Shown here in pieces: positions 5,980 through 6,063 of a DNA stretch of 6,063 nt; the stretch's first letter is position 1; each line of letters opens with the position of its first letter. The DNA lies in assembly GCA_030950825.1 (NCBI GenBank), contig JAUZQT010000088.1:1-6063 (forward strand), written 5' to 3'. The translations under genes were made by a program, and so were the position numbers. The notes beneath the pieces are model-generated. The model did not search any database and had not been told where the DNA came from. It saw only the letters and a program-made list of their open reading frames with translations. This DNA comes from Mariprofundaceae bacterium. GTDB lineage: Bacteria; Pseudomonadota; Zetaproteobacteria; Mariprofundales; Mariprofundaceae.

Positions 5980-6063
5980 GGATGTTTTCAAGAGAAAATC
6001 CTTCCTTGATGACACCTAAAGCGACTGCAGGAACAACGCCAGTTGTCCAATGAGCGCGAATAA
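5960..6063 (-). CDS. C-terminal end of an unidentified minus-strand protein (partial)
   Basis: Reading the minus strand from the right edge, 33 codons (IRAHWTTGVVPAVALG, then VIKEGFSLENILTQRFA) end at TAA 5962-5960. The balanced composition, with an H-W-T-T-G-x-V-P core and a helical end, looks like real coding sequence, and the other two minus frames are interrupted. The rest of the gene lies outside the window. I do not recognise it with confidence. The HxTTGxxVPxxAxG pattern loosely recalls the C-terminal end of alkaline-phosphatase-type proteins, but this is weak. The gene converges on topA-rimI. Confidence 0.4.
   Translation of the reverse strand, partial: IRAHWTTGVVPAVALGVIKEGFSLENILTQRFA

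Noticed and set aside
5979..6002. Stem GGATGTTTTC with GAAAATCC near the right edge
   Set aside because: It needs a bulge and lies within the minus-strand coding frame, so it is probably a by-product of the codons.
1..6063. CRISPR array, tRNA, rRNA, toxin-antitoxin or defence system
   Set aside because: No regularly spaced repeats, no cloverleaf or rRNA-like stretch, and no further gene pair of such type were found on either strand.

Overview
The window carries a compact, AT-leaning proteobacterial block with four plus-strand genes: a secreted LysM-domain protein, dprA (DNA uptake/processing), topA (topoisomerase I) and rimI (ribosomal-protein/GNAT acetyltransferase). LysM followed by dprA and then topA is an arrangement seen in gammaproteobacteria and related groups. 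The usual gammaproteobacterial smg gene is absent between dprA and topA. A gamma- or zetaproteobacterium is my guess, at low confidence, and nothing here fixes the species.

Layout: 1-253 is the wreck of a group II intron. It has the N-terminal part of an intron-encoded reverse transcriptase, closed by a stop after 52 codons, then a short stretch ending in a typical intron 3'-end motif (GGTCTACTCGAC). 254-317 is a decayed repeat copy. 318-467 is the leader of the LysM gene. 468-1526 is the LysM protein; a strong ribosome binding site moves its start downstream from the longest ORF. 1551-2645 is dprA. 2646-2669 is a near-perfect palindrome just after the dprA stop. 2683-2843 is a 161-bp palindromic MITE-like element with 13-bp perfect terminal inverted repeats, flanked by TTAG on both sides. 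2888-5152 is topA, joined to rimI (5152-5649) by a 1-base stop/start overlap. 5650-5959 has no recognisable intact gene. 5960-6063 holds the C-terminal end of an unidentified minus-strand gene that converges on rimI.

The least expected content is between the genes. The element before topA is built as a long foldback, and a tip-deleted copy of the same element lies at 254-317, directly against the end of the intron relic. The aligned parts of the two copies differ almost only by transitions. This suggests an intron that inserted into an older copy of the repeat, after which both decayed.

Functionally, DprA and TopA both act on DNA (RecA loading on incoming single strands; relaxation of negative supercoils). 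RimI acetylates protein N-termini. The LysM protein is predicted to be periplasmic or cell-wall associated. The LysM and dprA genes are 24 bp apart and probably co-transcribed. topA-rimI is a coupled pair. The element separates the two pairs, so topA probably has its own promoter, though no convincing -35/-10 pair could be called.
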